Assembly: GCF_905171775.1 (NCBI RefSeq)
Contig: NC_053495.1
Span: 109,345,409-109,409,408 of the forward strand
Direction: 5' to 3'
Source: Rana temporaria
Lineage: Eukaryota; Chordata; Amphibia; Anura; Ranidae
DNA: 64,000 nucleotides
The notes under the pieces are model-generated. The model had not been told where the DNA came from, made no database searches, and was given only the letters and a program-made list of their open reading frames with translations. How positions within the stretch are numbered: the stretch's first letter is position 1; each line of letters starts with the position of its first letter. Positions 1-10,766 of the stretch are shown piece after piece. A program made the position numbers and the translations under genes.

Positions 1-180
1 GGGTCCCCAAACACTTTTTATGACAAATAACTTGCATATTAGCCTTTAAAATAAGGAGCACTTTTGATTTTTCACGTTTGGGTCCCATAGATTTTAACAG
101 TGTTTGGATGTTCAAACTATTTTATTGCCTGTTCGCATGTCCTTATGCGACCAAACTGGGGGGTGTTCAGCTCATCCCTA
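1..180 (-). mobile_element. Terminal fragment of a hAT element related to hAT-A
   Basis: The segment ends in GCTCATCCCTA, the inverse of the TAGGGATGAGC terminus of the large element starting at 5894. The interior is alignable by eye with 5894-6080, including the stretch around 'ggctaatatgcaagttatt' and the 'gtttggggaccc' block. The element runs off the left edge, so only one end is visible. The base after 180 begins tttaccag, which would be one copy of an 8-bp target duplication; its partner is outside the window. Confidence 0.7.
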
Positions 181-433
181 TTTACCAGTAATACCAGGAA
201 TCGACACGATTAAGGACTCTCCTCTGGCATACACCTTAATAACAAGGCGTTTAATGTCCTTCTTATAGAGTTAAGATTAATTATGTTAGTCCAACAGGAA
301 TTTATAGAAACGGGTAGCAGTGGGGCCCTCAAACCCCGGGTACTACGCCATATTGAACGACAATAACTTTTCATGAGGCTCTTGTGGCGGCGCTGTCTTA
401 GCGACTCTGCCAATGGTAAGAATACCCTTTCCC
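181..433. other. Unassigned sequence, no gene seen
   Basis: Between the hAT end and the MITE. Reading both strands I found no convincing coding, RNA or repeat signature; short open stretches are uninformative. Confidence 0.5.
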
Positions 434-436
434 TTA

Positions 437-927
437 GGCCGGGTACTCACGACCAAACATGTACGATGAAAGCGGTCCGTCGGACCGTTTTCACCGTACA
501 TGCCTGCCAGAGGGCTTCTGTACGATGGTTGTACACACCATCGTACAGAAGTCCGCGCGTAAACAATAGCGGGGCGTGTCCGCGTCGTCGCCGCGACGAT
601 GACGCGGCAATGACGCGGACACGTGGGCGGGCCTGCCATTTAAAGGCTTCCACGCATGCGTCAAAGTCAGTCGACGCATGCGAGGGACGGCGGGCGCCTG
701 GACATGTACGGTAGGTCTGTACTGACGACCGTACATGTCCGAGCGGGCAGGATTCCAGCGGACGGTTTTAAAACACGTCCACGAATATTTGCCCGCTGGG
801 AAAAGGCCCGGCGGGCAAATGTTTGCTGGAATTCGGCCCGCTCGCGCCTACACACGACCAAACATGTATGCTGAAACTGGCCCGCAGACCAGTTTCAGCA
901 TACATGTTTGGTCGTGTGTACGGGGCC
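437..927. mobile_element. Palindromic MITE, copy 1 (3-bp TTA target duplication)
   Basis: The outer ends are GGCCGGGTACTCACGACC and the inverse GGTCGTGTGTACGGGGCC, flanked by TTA at 434-436 and 928-930. Inside are several successive hairpins: around 463-507 (core GGTCCG/CGGACC), 526-555, 702-740 and 860-913. There is no coding capacity. The 3-bp TWA duplication suggests the PIF/Harbinger type, but the transposase source is not visible. Copies 2, 3 and 4 lie at 58829, 31778 and 54489. Confidence 0.75.
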
Positions 928-931
928 TTAA

Positions 932-1152
932 GGTTAGGAAGAGGAACAGTACAATACAAATAGTCTTGCTATCCGATACATCTCAACAACTTCATGCAAA
1001 AATCACTTTATTCATCTCGTACATCCTCCACTATCTCTTCGCTTACCAGTCTCGGGAGGAACACAAGCTTGTACACCTCTTGGTACGAGATGAACGGACA
1101 TACTGGGCAAGGCGAGTAAGAACCATAGGGCCGCAATCCTCAGTAACAGTGT
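932..1152 (-). repeat. Probable SINE body, downstream of the tRNA-like head
   Basis: This moderately low-complexity sequence joins directly to the tRNA-like head at 1153-1225. Read on the minus strand it lies downstream of the head, as a SINE body would. No ORF of interest. The assignment rests on position only. Confidence 0.35.
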
Positions 1153-1225
1153 GTCAGGACCTGGACTTGAACCTGGGACCTCAGATGTGTCTGGCAATGA
1201 ATCTTCTCACTGAGCTATCCGAGAT
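1153..1225 (-). repeat. tRNA-derived SINE head (pol III A and B boxes)
   Basis: On the minus strand the sequence reads like a tRNA gene. An A-box-like TAGCTCAGTGAG (1206-1217) is followed about 35 nt later by a B box GGTTCAAGTCC (1163-1173). The spacing fits a 72-75 nt tRNA, but the stems are imperfect, so it is more likely the promoter-bearing head of a SINE than a working tRNA gene. The SINE is interrupted or ended by the hAT inserted at 1257. Confidence 0.55.
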
Positions 1226-1256
1226 GCTGGACAGAGCCTCATCAGATCCTTTAGAC

Positions 1257-2159
1257 CAGTGGTCTCAAAGTACCGGCCCGCGGGCCATTTGCGGCCCGCG
1301 GACCAGTTATAAATGGCCCGCAGGCAGGGCGGAAGTGGGGGGAGCGTGGCGTGAGCTGGCGCCATCTGGTGGTGAGCCGTTGGTATTACAAGTTAAGCAT
1401 TACAAGTTAAACAGCAATTCTAATGTCATTTTACACTATTTTCACTACCATCTTCTTCCCTCTAATTAGAACCCCAAACATTATATATATTTTTTATCCT
1501 AACACCCTAGAGAATAAAATGGCGATTGTTGCAATACTTTCTGTTACGCCGTATTTGTGCAGCGGTCTTACAAGCGCACTTTTTTGGGAAAAAATTACGC
1601 TTTTTTTTAATTAAAAAATAAGACAACAGTAAAGTTATCCCCATTTTTTTTAATATTATGAAAGATAATGTTACGCCGAGTAAATTCATACCCAACATGT
1701 CACGCGTCAAAATTGCGTCCGCTTGTGGAATGCCGACAAACTTTTTTACCCTTTAAAATCTTCATAGGCGACATTTAAAAAAATCTACAGGTTGCATGTT
1801 TTAAGTTACAGAGGAGGTCTAGTGCTAGAATTATTGCTCTCGCTCTACCAATCGCGGCGATACCTCACATGTGTGGTTTGAACACCGTTTACATATGCGG
1901 GCGCTGCTCGCGTATGTGTTCACTTCTGCACGCAAGCTCGTCGGGACGGGGTGCGTTTTCTGGCTCCTAACTTTTTTAGCTGGCTCCTAGATTCCAAGCA
2001 AATTTGTCAAACCCTGACTTACACCAGTGCTGGTGGTAATAATGTGTTCGCTGACACCAGTACTGTTGTTTTTGAAGTTTGAAAGTTTGCATGCAGCCCC
2101 CCCATGGCATATGAAAACTTGTCTTGTGGCCCTCAGGTAATTTGAGTTTGAGACCCCTG
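1257..2159. mobile_element. Non-autonomous hAT element with perfect 8-bp target duplication
   Basis: The ends are CAGTGGTCTCAAAG and the inverse TTTGAGACCCCTG. CTTTAGAC is repeated exactly at 1249-1256 and 2160-2167. The subterminal run of GGCCCGCGGGCC-type palindromes (about 1275-1325) is typical of Charlie-like hATs. There is no transposase; the longest open stretches are low-complexity. Length 903 bp. Confidence 0.85.
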
Positions 2160-2167
2160 CTTTAGAC

Positions 2168-2721
2168 AACCCTGTCTTGTACTTTGATTTCAGCTGAACC
2201 TTGAACTCTTTGCTCCTCCCACAAACTTCCTGATATAAGCCATGTCTTTGCACCTCCTCCTTGCCCAAATTTTGTGCTATCTGCAGCCTGTATCTCTTCC
2301 CTGCTGCCGTCCATATTTGCTACTGCACGTTATCGACCCTTGGCTTGTTCCTCGACTACGCTTCTGCCTGACCCCAACCTGCAACCAATCGTTACCGACT
2401 TTTGGCTTGTTTACTGACCGCGCTTGTGTTTGATTCTTTAACTGTTCATCCGCTACTGAACCCCCAGCTTGCTCACCTCCTGGTGGGGTGATCCTGAGGA
2501 CCGTAACCTGGTACTAACACACAGCAAAATCCATCTCCAACATCAGAAGCTCTGATGAACACTGGTTAGTACTTAGACTCTGCACCTCAGGTGATCCTGT
2601 GTCATCTGCCAGGGTGACTGCCTGCGTACCTATCCTGCTGTTCAGTGGTAGTCCTGCAACTGCTATAACAATTGGTCTTCTGGCTGACCCCTGATCGTGA
2701 CAGAATATTCTGGCACAAAAC
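2168..2721 (+). repeat. Probable LTR/leader remnant of a gypsy-type retrotransposon
   Basis: This pyrimidine-rich stretch leads straight into the gag-like remnant that starts at 2722 on the same strand, the layout of an LTR plus leader. I could not place an LTR boundary or find the second LTR, so this is inferred from position and from the gag fragment. Confidence 0.35.
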
Positions 2722-2892
2722 ATGGAGACTGCTATAGCAAATGCATAGGCTCTGTTCAGGCAGCAAATTGCAGAGCTGCAGGAGTTCGGTGTCACTTACC
2801 AAGAAAAAAATTCCATATTGGAAGGTGTGGTGAAGGAGCAACATGAAGAGATCCGTGCTCTGACAAAACAATTGCTGGACCTACGTTCCTGA
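2722..2892 (+). pseudogene. N-terminal gag fragment of a gypsy-type element
   Basis: Starting at the ATG at 2722 the frame gives a short helical, glutamine- and glutamate-rich N-terminus: METAIANA, a stop, then RQQIAELQEFGVTYQEKN and a K/E-rich helix. It resembles the coiled N-terminus of sushi-like Gag proteins. It carries an in-frame TAG after eight codons and a stop near 2890, then is cut by the element starting at 2912. The family assignment is tentative. Confidence 0.45.
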
Positions 2893-3489
2893 GATGATAC
2901 TAACACACATGCATACTTGCCAACTGTCCCGTTTTTAACGTGACAGTCCCGTCAAATAGGACCTAGTCCCGGCTAATTTAGCCTGCCGGGACTTGTCCCG
3001 GCTAGTGCAGAGCTGAGCGCACATCACATCTGTTCCCCGCCGCCTGGGATGGGATTACATTACTGCACGTTGCAACGGCGGACTAAGCAGGGGGCGGACC
3101 GCACCGGGTGCCACACACTGGGGGGGGTGTCAGGCCGACGCACCCCCTCCGCGACTAAAGCATGGGCGGTGAAAGCATGGCAGCGCCACCCTGCCAGCGC
3201 AGCGGCATACTAGGTAAGGTGACACTGTCAGCCTGGCTATTGGGTGGGGTGCGTGCGAGCGCGCAGTACCCGATTGATACCCGGGCCGGCCGCAATGATC
3301 CCCTTCGTGGAAGTGCAGCGCCGCGGCTCTGAAACTATCGGCTGTGTGACTGTCTGAGTCTGACAGTCACACAGCCCAGCAGCGTGAAGCTGCGGCCGCC
3401 TCTCCCTCCTCCGTACAACTTACAAGTGCTCTGTGTGACATGCGGCGCGCTGATCATTACATCAGCATTACGGGACTGAAGGCAAGGGG

Positions 3490-3925
3490 GGTGTCTGTAC
3501 GCACTATAGTAAAGGGGGGGTGTTCTGTATATGAGGGGGGGTTCTGTATTGTGTGTGTGTGTGGGGGGGTGTTCTGTATAGGAGGGGGGGTTCTGTATGT
3601 GAGGGGGGGTTCTGTATTGTAGGGTAGGGGGGTGGTATCTGTATAGGAGGGGGTTCTGTATTGTAGAGGGGGGGTGTTCTGTATTGTAGGGGGGTCTGAA
3701 CTGTAGGGGGTTCTGTATTGTTGGGTCTGTATTGTAGGGGAGTGTTCTGTATTGTAGGGGGTCTGAACTGTAGGGGGGGGTTCTGTATTGTAGGGGGTGG
3801 TATCTGTATAGGGGGGGTTCTGTATATGGGGGGGGTTCTGTATTGTTGTTGGGTCTGTATTGTAGGGGGGGTCTTCTGTATTGTAGGGGGGTCTGCACTG
3901 TAGTGGTGGGTCTGTAATGTAGGGA
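3490..3925. repeat. G-rich minisatellite, unit about 18-20 bp (GGGGGTTCTGTATTGTAG)
   Basis: More than 20 variants of GGGGGTTCTGTATTGTAG lie head to tail, with unit length varying through G-run slippage and interspersed TCTGTATAGG variants. Runs of 5-9 G recur at short spacing, so G-quadruplex formation on this strand is plausible. Confidence 0.9.
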
Positions 3926-4897
3926 GGGGTCTGCACTGTCCAGAGGTGCAGTCTAATGTAAAGGGGTCCAGAAGTGCAGTGTAATGTAAAGGGGCCCAGA
4001 GGTGCAGGGTGCTGTGTAATGTAAAGGGGCCCAGAGGTGCAGGGTGCTGTGTAATGTAAAGGGGCCCAGAGTGCTGTGTAATGTAAAGGGGCCCAGAGGT
4101 GCAGGGTGCTGTGTAATGTAAAGGGGCCCAGAGGTGCAGGGTGCTGTGTAATGTAAAGGGGCCCAGAGGTGCAGGGTGCTGTGTAATGTAAAGGGGCCAG
4201 TGATGCAGGGTGCTGTGTAATGTAAAGGGGCCCAGAGGTGCAGGGTGCTGTGTAATGTAAAGGGGCCCAGAGGTGCAGGGTGCTGTGTAATGTAAAGGGG
4301 CCCAGAGGTGCAGGGTTCTGTGTAATGTAAAGGGGGTCCAGAGGTGCAGGGTGCTGTGTAATGTAAAGGGGTCCAGAGGTGCAGTGTTCTGTGTAATGTA
4401 AAGGGGGTCCAGAGGTGCAGGGTGCTGTGTAATGTAAAGGGGTCCAGAGGTGCAGTGTTCTGTGTAATGTAAAGGGGGTCCAGAGGTGCAGGGTGCTGTG
4501 TAATGTAAAGGGGCCCAGAAGTGTAGGGTTCTGTGTAATGTAAAGGGGGTCCAGAGGTGCAGGGTTCTGTGTAATGTAAAGGGGCCCAGAGGTGCAGGGT
4601 GCTGTGTAATGTAAAGGGGCCCAGAGGTGCAGGGTGCTGTGTAATGTAAAGGGGCCCAGAGGTGCAGGGTGCTGTGTAATGTAAAGGGGCCCAGAGGTGC
4701 AGGGTGCTGTGTAATGTAAAGGGGGTCCAGAGGTGCAGGGTGCTGTGTAATGTAAAGGGGCCCAGATGTGTAGGGTGCTGTGTAATGTAAAGGGGGTCCA
4801 GAGGTGCAGGGTGCAGTGTAATGTAAATGGGCCCAGAGGTGCAGGGTTCTGTGTAATGTAAAGGGGGTCCAGAGGTGCAGGGGGCTGTGTAATGTAA
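3926..4897. repeat. Minisatellite, unit about 36 bp (AATGTAAAGGGGCCCAGAGG core)
   Basis: Roughly 27 units of about 35-36 bp, each with AATGTAAAGGGG, then CCCAGAGGTGCAGGGT and a GCTGTGT tail. The variants GGGTCCAG and GGGCCCAG alternate in blocks, suggesting higher-order expansion. All reading frames stay open because the unit is a near multiple of 3 without stops. Confidence 0.92.
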
Positions 4898-5022
4898 TCT
4901 GATAAGTAGGCAAAGATTATGTGGAGTGGGTGGAGCTTCGGGGAAGTGAGTGTGGTAATTAATAGATGGGCTGCAAAGTGTCCCTAGAATTTTTTTTTCA
5001 AATGTTGGCAACTATGCACATG

Positions 5023-5456
5023 TAAGGGCTTACCTTGGTTGGAGTTCATAATGCAGAGATGTATGCTCACCCTTGAAAATACACACAGCCTACGGTAACT
5101 AGGTAAACAGCCACCTGGGCTGTGAATCTGTGCACAGGGGCTTGACAGGTAATTTTCCAAAGGATTATTGAAGTGAAGCCGTAGACAGGGATTCCAGAAG
5201 TCAGCATTAACAATGAACAAATCCAGGGTCTGTCTTGGAACACTACAACTTGAACACAGGCCCCTCTGGCAATACAAGATACAATGAACTGACACAGCCC
5301 TCACAGTGAGGCAGTGTTTTATACCCAGCTGATTTGATAAGCTGCCTCAGCTGAACCATGAGTGATAGGTGCTAATTGCAAAGCAAGATCCAAAATACAG
5401 ACCTTAGTGCTGCATGCAGGACAAGGCATAGTTGGAAACCAGGCTGAATAATGAGC
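5023..5456 (-). repeat. LTR-like sequence with a TATA box on the minus strand
   Basis: On the minus strand GGTATAAAACA (TATAAAA at 5317-5323) is followed by a GC-balanced leader, resembling a retroelement LTR promoter. I saw no matching second LTR in the window. The identity is an inference from composition and the TATA box only. Confidence 0.3.
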
Positions 5457-5530
5457 TGAGTTGTGGTTCAGAGGACATACAACAGGACCAGTATACAGAA
5501 AGTCATGGGTTCAAAACCTCCTTGAGCCAC
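5457..5530 (+). repeat. Possible second tRNA-derived SINE head
   Basis: An A-box-like TGGTTCAGAGG (about 5465-5475) and a B-box-like GGTTCAAAACC (about 5509-5519) are spaced as in a tRNA and lie on the plus strand. Both depart from consensus. It differs in sequence from the minus-strand SINE head at 1153. Confidence 0.35.
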
Positions 5531-5885
5531 CTGGGGGGTGGCCACGCCTAGCTGTTTGCATGGCACGGTAGGAACCATGACAGTTCCTCTCCTTAGAAAT
5601 GCCCTCCGGGTGTGAACAGGTAGTTCCTCATAGGCATAGCCCTCTAGGTCAGAAGCACCATCCTCACCTGAGTAGTCAAGCATGTTGTCTGATAGGAGGA
5701 ATGTTCTGCCATAGGCATCCATGCTATATGTACAGTCTTCATCTACAATGCACCAACAGTAGGATTATTTTTGGTCTTTGTAGCTTTTGAAGTTTTTGCA
5801 GGGGAGGCATTCACCGCTTGCAAAGCTTTTTCAAACATCTCCAGATCCTGCTATGAACTATGGTGCCATTCGAGCCATATGTGCA
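5531..5885. other. Unassigned sequence flanking hAT-A
   Basis: No convincing gene in either strand. This is the left flank of the 24.9-kb hAT-A insertion; its other half resumes at 30774. It may be the tail of the SINE or LTR to its left. Confidence 0.4.
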
Positions 5886-5904
5886 GTCAGGTGTAGGGAT
5901 GAGC

Positions 5905-5933
5905 CGAATACCCCCCCCCCCCCCCCCCCCCCC
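5905..5933. repeat. Poly-C tract in hAT-A end
   Basis: An almost pure run of C just inside the left terminus, where the related end at 121-180 has a run of G (ccaaactggggggtg). It has expanded by slippage and its length is likely to vary or be misassembled. Confidence 0.85.
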
Positions 5934-5989
5934 GTTCGTTTCTCACCAGAACCTTCGAACGGACCGAACGCTCGCGCGAACATTTAGAA

Positions 5990-6008
5990 CCCCATTGACG
6001 TCAATGGG
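5990..6008. promoter_or_regulatory. Subterminal CRE-type palindrome of hAT-A
   Basis: CCCCATTGACGTCAATGGG contains a full CRE core TGACGTCA (5996-6003) inside a longer palindrome. hAT-B has the one-base variant CCCCATTGAAGTCAATGGG at about 10550-10568, at the same distance from its terminus. A CREB/ATF site or a transposase-binding hairpin would both fit; neither can be shown from sequence. Confidence 0.6.
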
Positions 6009-6560
6009 ACTCGAACGTTCGAATTCAAAAGTGCTCATTTTAAAGCCTAATATGCAAGTTATTGTCAGAAAACGGGTTTGGGGACCCGGGTCTTGCCCCA
6101 GGGAACATGTATCAATGGAAAAAAAGTTTTAAAAACAGGTTGTTTTTTTCTGGAGCAGCGATTTAAATAATGCTTAAAGTGAAAAAAAAATATGAAAAAT
6201 TCCTTTAAATATCATACCTGCTGGGTGTCTATAGTAGTGGCACGTGTTTAGAACTGTCCCTGCACAAAATGAGATTACTATAAGAAAAAAGTAATTTAAG
6301 ACTGCTTGCGGCTTTAATGTAATGTTTGGTCCCTGCAATATGGATGAAAATCACTGAGAAAAATAGCATGGGTTTCCCCGCCCCTTTGGCCCTATATACT
6401 TTGAACATAAGTATACAGGTGGTGCAAACAAGACAGGGACTGTAGGTTTGTTGTTAAGTAGAATCTATTTGTAATTTTCAACTGGTACTTCTTTAAAGTG
6501 TAGCTTCAACCATAAAATCTTTTTTTAAGCTTTTCTGAAAACATAGAGAAGGGTTATCAC

Positions 6561-6649
6561 CAGGGCCGGACTTACCATTGGCCTTGACTGGGCTCAAGCC
6601 CAGGGGCCCCACCCAATAGGGGGCCCCCTTTAAAAAAAAAAAAAAAAAA

Positions 6650-6680
<31 letters not shown>

Positions 6681-6939
6681 AGGGGTCCGGAGGTCCCCAG
6701 GGGCCCGGAGGCCCCCAGGGCCCCGGACGGCAACCCCCCTTTTTTTTTTTTTTTTTTTTTAAATGTTTTTTTTATATATTTTTTATTTTTATATATATAA
6801 TATTATATATATATATATTTTATTATTATTATTAAAGGGCCCAGGGGTCTCCTGGGCCCCGGGTGGCAACCCCCCTTTTTTTTATTTATTTTTTGTAAAA
6901 AAATGTTTTTTTTATATATTTTTTATTTTTATATATATA

Positions 6940-6993
<54 letters not shown>

Positions 6994-7071
6994 ATTAAAG
7001 GGCCCAGGGGTCTCCAGGGCCCCCGGATGGCAACCCACCTTTTTTATTTTTTTATAAAAAAAATTACATTT

Positions 7072-7112
<41 letters not shown>

Positions 7113-7999
7113 TATTAAAGGGCTCAGAGGTCCCCAGGGCCCCATGTGGCAACCCCCCCTTTTTTATTTTTTTTATAAATGTTTATTTTTTTATTTTTGT
7201 TTATTTTTTTATTTTTTATTAAAAGGCCCAGAGGTTCCCAGGGGCCCAGAGGTCCCCAGGGCCCCCGGGTTTGGCAACCTCCCTTTTTTTATGTATTTTT
7301 TATAAATGTTTTTTTTTTTTATTATTAAAGGGCCCAGAGGTTTATTTTTTCTTTTTATTAAAAGGCCCAGAGGTCCCCAGGGCCCCGGATGGCTACATAT
7401 ATTTATATATATTTGTTTTCTTCTTTATTTCTTCTTTTTTTTGTAAAGGCCCCCCCGCTTCTCAATTTGCGGCAGCCCCCATGCTTCTCAATTTCAGGCG
7501 GCAGCACCCCCACCCCCCCTAGGTTCTCTGCTTCAGGGGGCCCATGCCTTAAGCTGTGCAAGGGGCCCCAAAATTCCTGATGGCGGCCCTGCGCATACCT
7601 CCCAACACGCACGGATTCTGTGGGACTTTCCCGCACAGACAGCTTCTTCCCGCAGTCCCGCAAAAGGGTTAATTTTCCCGCACTGCAAGAGGAGGCAGCA
7701 CGGAAGCAGGAGGAACCGGAGTGGTGTGTGGAGGACTGTGGCTGCTGAAGGGAAGAAAGCCGACAGCCGGGCTAATGACAGTCTGTGGCCCCGGCTGTTG
7801 GCACAGGTGAGAGGCACTCCCCCCCTCAACAACTGCAAAATCCCCCCCCGCTCAACAACTTTAATGCGCTCCCCCCCGCTCAACAACTTCAATTCGCCCC
7901 CCCCCCGCTCAACAACTTCGATCCCCCCCAATTTTCGGCTCCAGGGGGCCCCTTCAACACTCAAGCCCAGGGGCCCCCACCACCCTAAGTCCTGCCCTG
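6561..7999. mobile_element. Non-autonomous hAT (E) nested in hAT-A, perfect 8-bp target duplication
   Basis: The ends are CAGGGCCGGACTTACC and the inverse GGACTTAGGGTGGTG-side CCTGCCCTG. GTTATCAC is repeated exactly at 6553-6560 and 8000-8007. The interior has 5-7 repeats of a block (GGGCCC-rich 'aggtccccagggccccggatggcaacc' type) separated by poly-T and (AT)n tracts (6660-7440), then C-rich repeats with CCGCTCAACAACTT (7810-7930). The open frames here are low-complexity and are not called. Confidence 0.85.
6785..7110. repeat. (AT)n / poly-T low-complexity tracts inside hAT E
   Basis: Several (TA)10-25 blocks and T-runs (6790-6830, 6925-6990, 7078-7110) sit between copies of the GGGCCC block. 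Assembly length is uncertain in such sequence. Confidence 0.85.
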
Positions 8000-8402
8000 G
8001 TTATCACCCCTGTAACATTTGTTTTGCTGTCTGTGTGCATCTGTTCAGAAGATTGCACCTCATTTTCTGTCCCAATGACAAATGATTTTTTTTTGTGAAA
8101 CAAGAATTGTGAGCACTGGTGCTGGTGCCACAACACTGCAACCCCTCACATATACTCTAGTTGGAGGGCAGCAATGAGCTTGCTACAAAGTATTGCATAA
8201 AACATTGTAATTACACGCCCCTGTTAAACAGGGGCAGAAAAATTGGGCTTTAGCGACTGGTGGCGGTGCCCAGAACCAACAATGTTCTTACAAGCTATCA
8301 GCAAGATCATTGAGGAGGAAAAGGATATTCAGTCAGCATAACAGGATAGCCACTCAGCATCAGCATAGGCAGTCTCCAAAAGATCTGACATTTCAACAAA
8401 AA

Positions 8403-10444
8403 TTATTCAGTTACATCAGCATCAGGTGCTTGGTAGCTGGTGGTGATCCAAGCCTGATTCATTTTTATGAAGGTCAGTCGATCAACGGAGTCAGTGGAGA
8501 GGCACACCCTGTGATCGGTCACAAAGCCTCCAGCAGCACTGAATGTGCGTTCTGAAAGAACGCTGGATGCAGGACAAGCCAGTTGCTCAATTGCGTACTG
8601 TGCAAGCTCTGGCCAGTGATCCATCCTCAAGACCCAGTAAGCCAAAAGGATTTTCGGTGGGAAAGGTGTCCAAGTCTGATCTTGCCCCTAGGTATTCCCG
8701 CACCATGTAAAACAGACGCTGGCGATGGTTGCTGGAACCGGTCATACCTTGGAGCTGCGGACTAAAAAATTGTCTGAACGAATCAGTCAGACGGCCACCT
8801 TCTCCACCGCTCCTGCTGTGACTCACCGAAGCCTCAGCAACACGTTGTCCAGGACCAGGATTTGGTAATCCCCCAGTCTCTGGGAACGCGTTGCACAGAC
8901 CTTTCTGCAAGGCCTCCCAAAGACGTTTCATCTTCTGCTCCCTCTGTGCCGGCAAGATAAGGTCCACAACCTTATTCTTGTAAAGTGGATCAAGGAGAGT
9001 TGCCAGCCAGTAATGATCCCTCTCCTTGATAGCACGAATACAAGGATCCTTACGCAGGCTTTGCAGGATCAGAGAGGCCATGCAGCGTAGGTTTGCTGAG
9101 GCATTCGGTGCAGAGTCCTCTGGGTCACTGAGGACGACAGGATCCGCAGCCACCTCATCCCAGCCACGTACAAGTCCATGGGTTCCTTGGGACTGTAATT
9201 GATCCCTTGAAGACTGCTGCTGATGCTGAGTGCTAGGCTCCACCTCCATGCTAACACAATCCCCCTCCTCCTCCTCGTCCTCTTCCTCTGTGTTAGGCGG
9301 GCAAGCAGGACAACTGTCTGGATAAAGGGGGCCTTGAGTGGTAAGGAAGTCCTCCTCTTCCTCCCTCTGTTCTGCCCCAAGGGCCCTGTCCATTATTCCT
9401 TGCAGCTTGTGCTCCAACATGTGAATAAGAGGGACAGTCTCACTGATGCATGCACTGTCACTGCTCACCATCCTCATGGCCTCCTCAAATGGTGACATGA
9501 CAGTGCATGCATCCCTGATCAAGGCCCACTGGCATGGGGAAAAAAAACAAGCTCCCCTGACCCAGTTCTGCTGCCATATTGGCACAGATACTCATTGATG
9601 GCCCTCTGCTGTGTGTAGCAGCCGCTGCAGCATGGCAAACGTAGAGTTCCACCTGGTGGGCATGTCACAGATTAGGCGGTTCTTGGGCAGGTTGTATTCC
9701 CTTTGGAGGTCTGCCAGCCGAGCACTGGCATTATATGACCTTCGGAAATGCACACAGACTTTCCTGGCCTTCTTCAGGACATCCTGTAAGCCCGGGTTCC
9801 TGCCCAAGAACCGCTGCACCACCAAGTTACGGATATCAGCAAAACAGGCCACATGGGTCAGTTGTCCCTGTCGCAGGGCGGAGAAGAGGTTGGTGCCATT
9901 GTCGCAAACCACCATTCCTGGCTTAAGCTGGCGTGGCGTCAACCACCTCTGAGTCTGCCCCTACAGAGCTGATAGAACCTCTGCCCCAGTGTGGCTCCTG
10001 TCTCCCAAGCACACCAGCTCAAGTACCGCATGGCATCTCTTTGCCCGCGTACATGCGTAGCCCCTTGAACGCCTACGGAGCACCGCTGGTTCCGAGGACA
10101 CATCAGGACAGGAATAGGCCACAGAGGAAGAAGAAGAGGAGGGGGTGGAGGAGAGAGGTGTGTCACATTCAGTAGTAGCATTTTGGAGGCGTGGTGGCGG
10201 AACAACCTCCAACACTACTGTACCTTGTCCTGTGTCCTTCCCAGCTGCCAGTAGAGTCACCCAATGCACCATGAAAGATAGGTAACGTCCCTGTCCATGC
10301 CTGCTGGACCATGAGTCAGCAGTAATATGCACCTTACCACTGACCGCCTGTCCAGCGAGGCATGGACATTGCCTTCCACATGCCGGTAGAGAGCCAGAAT
10401 CGCCTTCTGTGAGAAAAAGTGGCGTTTGGGAATTTGCTACTGAG
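8403..10444 (-). pseudogene. hAT-A transposase, catalytic and C-terminal part (broken)
   Basis: Read right to left this holds the RNase-H-like core: first catalytic block ITADSWSSRHGQGRY, second VVCDNGTNLFSAL, the CDMPTRWNST block, then YWLATLLDP and the C-terminal dimerisation block SSVLSERTFSAAGG and LTFIKMNQAW. The product would cut and join DNA at the hAT ends in the nucleus. One reading frame carries stops at 9961-9963 (TAG) and 9592-9594 (TGA); frameshifts lie near 10350 and near 8645. The last C-terminal piece is therefore in another frame. The other part of the gene is at 16613-17863, separated by the hAT-B insertion. Confidence 0.85.
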
Positions 10445-10766
10445 TAGAGTTGAGCGGACACCTGGATGTTCGGGTTTGGACCCGAACCCGGACTTTGAAA
10501 AAAAAGTTTGGGTTCCGAACCCGAACCCGGACTTTGACCCGAACCCGAACCCCATTGAAGTCAATGGGGACCTGGACTTTTGACTACAAAAATGTCTCTA
10601 AAAAACTAAGGGAAAGGGCTGGAGGGCTGCAAATGGCAGAAAAATGTCGGGAAGAGCATGGCAAGTACTCTGGAAATAAATGTGGATAGGGAAATAACTT
10701 AAAATAACATAAAAAATAAATAAAATAAAAAATAATGATTTTTGACCTTTGAGGACGAGGTCCATA

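Larger units (their letters stand above)
2912..5016. mobile_element. Non-autonomous hAT-like element filled with minisatellites
   Basis: The ends are CATACTTGCCAAC and the inverse GTTGGCAACTATG. CACATG is repeated at 2906-2911 and 5017-5022 (6 bp; no longer match holds, so an 8-bp duplication may have decayed). The body is GC-rich at the left and then consists of two tandem arrays. Open frames through the arrays (up to 469 codons on the minus strand) are repeat translations, not genes. Confidence 0.65.

Noticed and set aside
1153..1225. A functional tRNA gene
   Set aside because: Acceptor and anticodon stems do not pair well; the A and B boxes are better explained by a SINE.
3504..4913. A 469-codon minus-strand open frame (and a 352-codon one overlapping it)
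   Set aside because: It is a translation of the 36-bp minisatellite; other frames are equally open and the product is a pure repeat without domains.
5990..6008. Cytomegalovirus-derived or vector-derived sequence
   Set aside because: Only this 19-bp palindrome matches; the flanks are hAT terminus and the related element hAT-B has a variant in the same place.
6763..7522. Plus-strand frames with F/Y/I-rich segments resembling membrane proteins
   Set aside because: They translate (AT)n and poly-T tracts between GGGCCC repeats of a non-coding hAT element.
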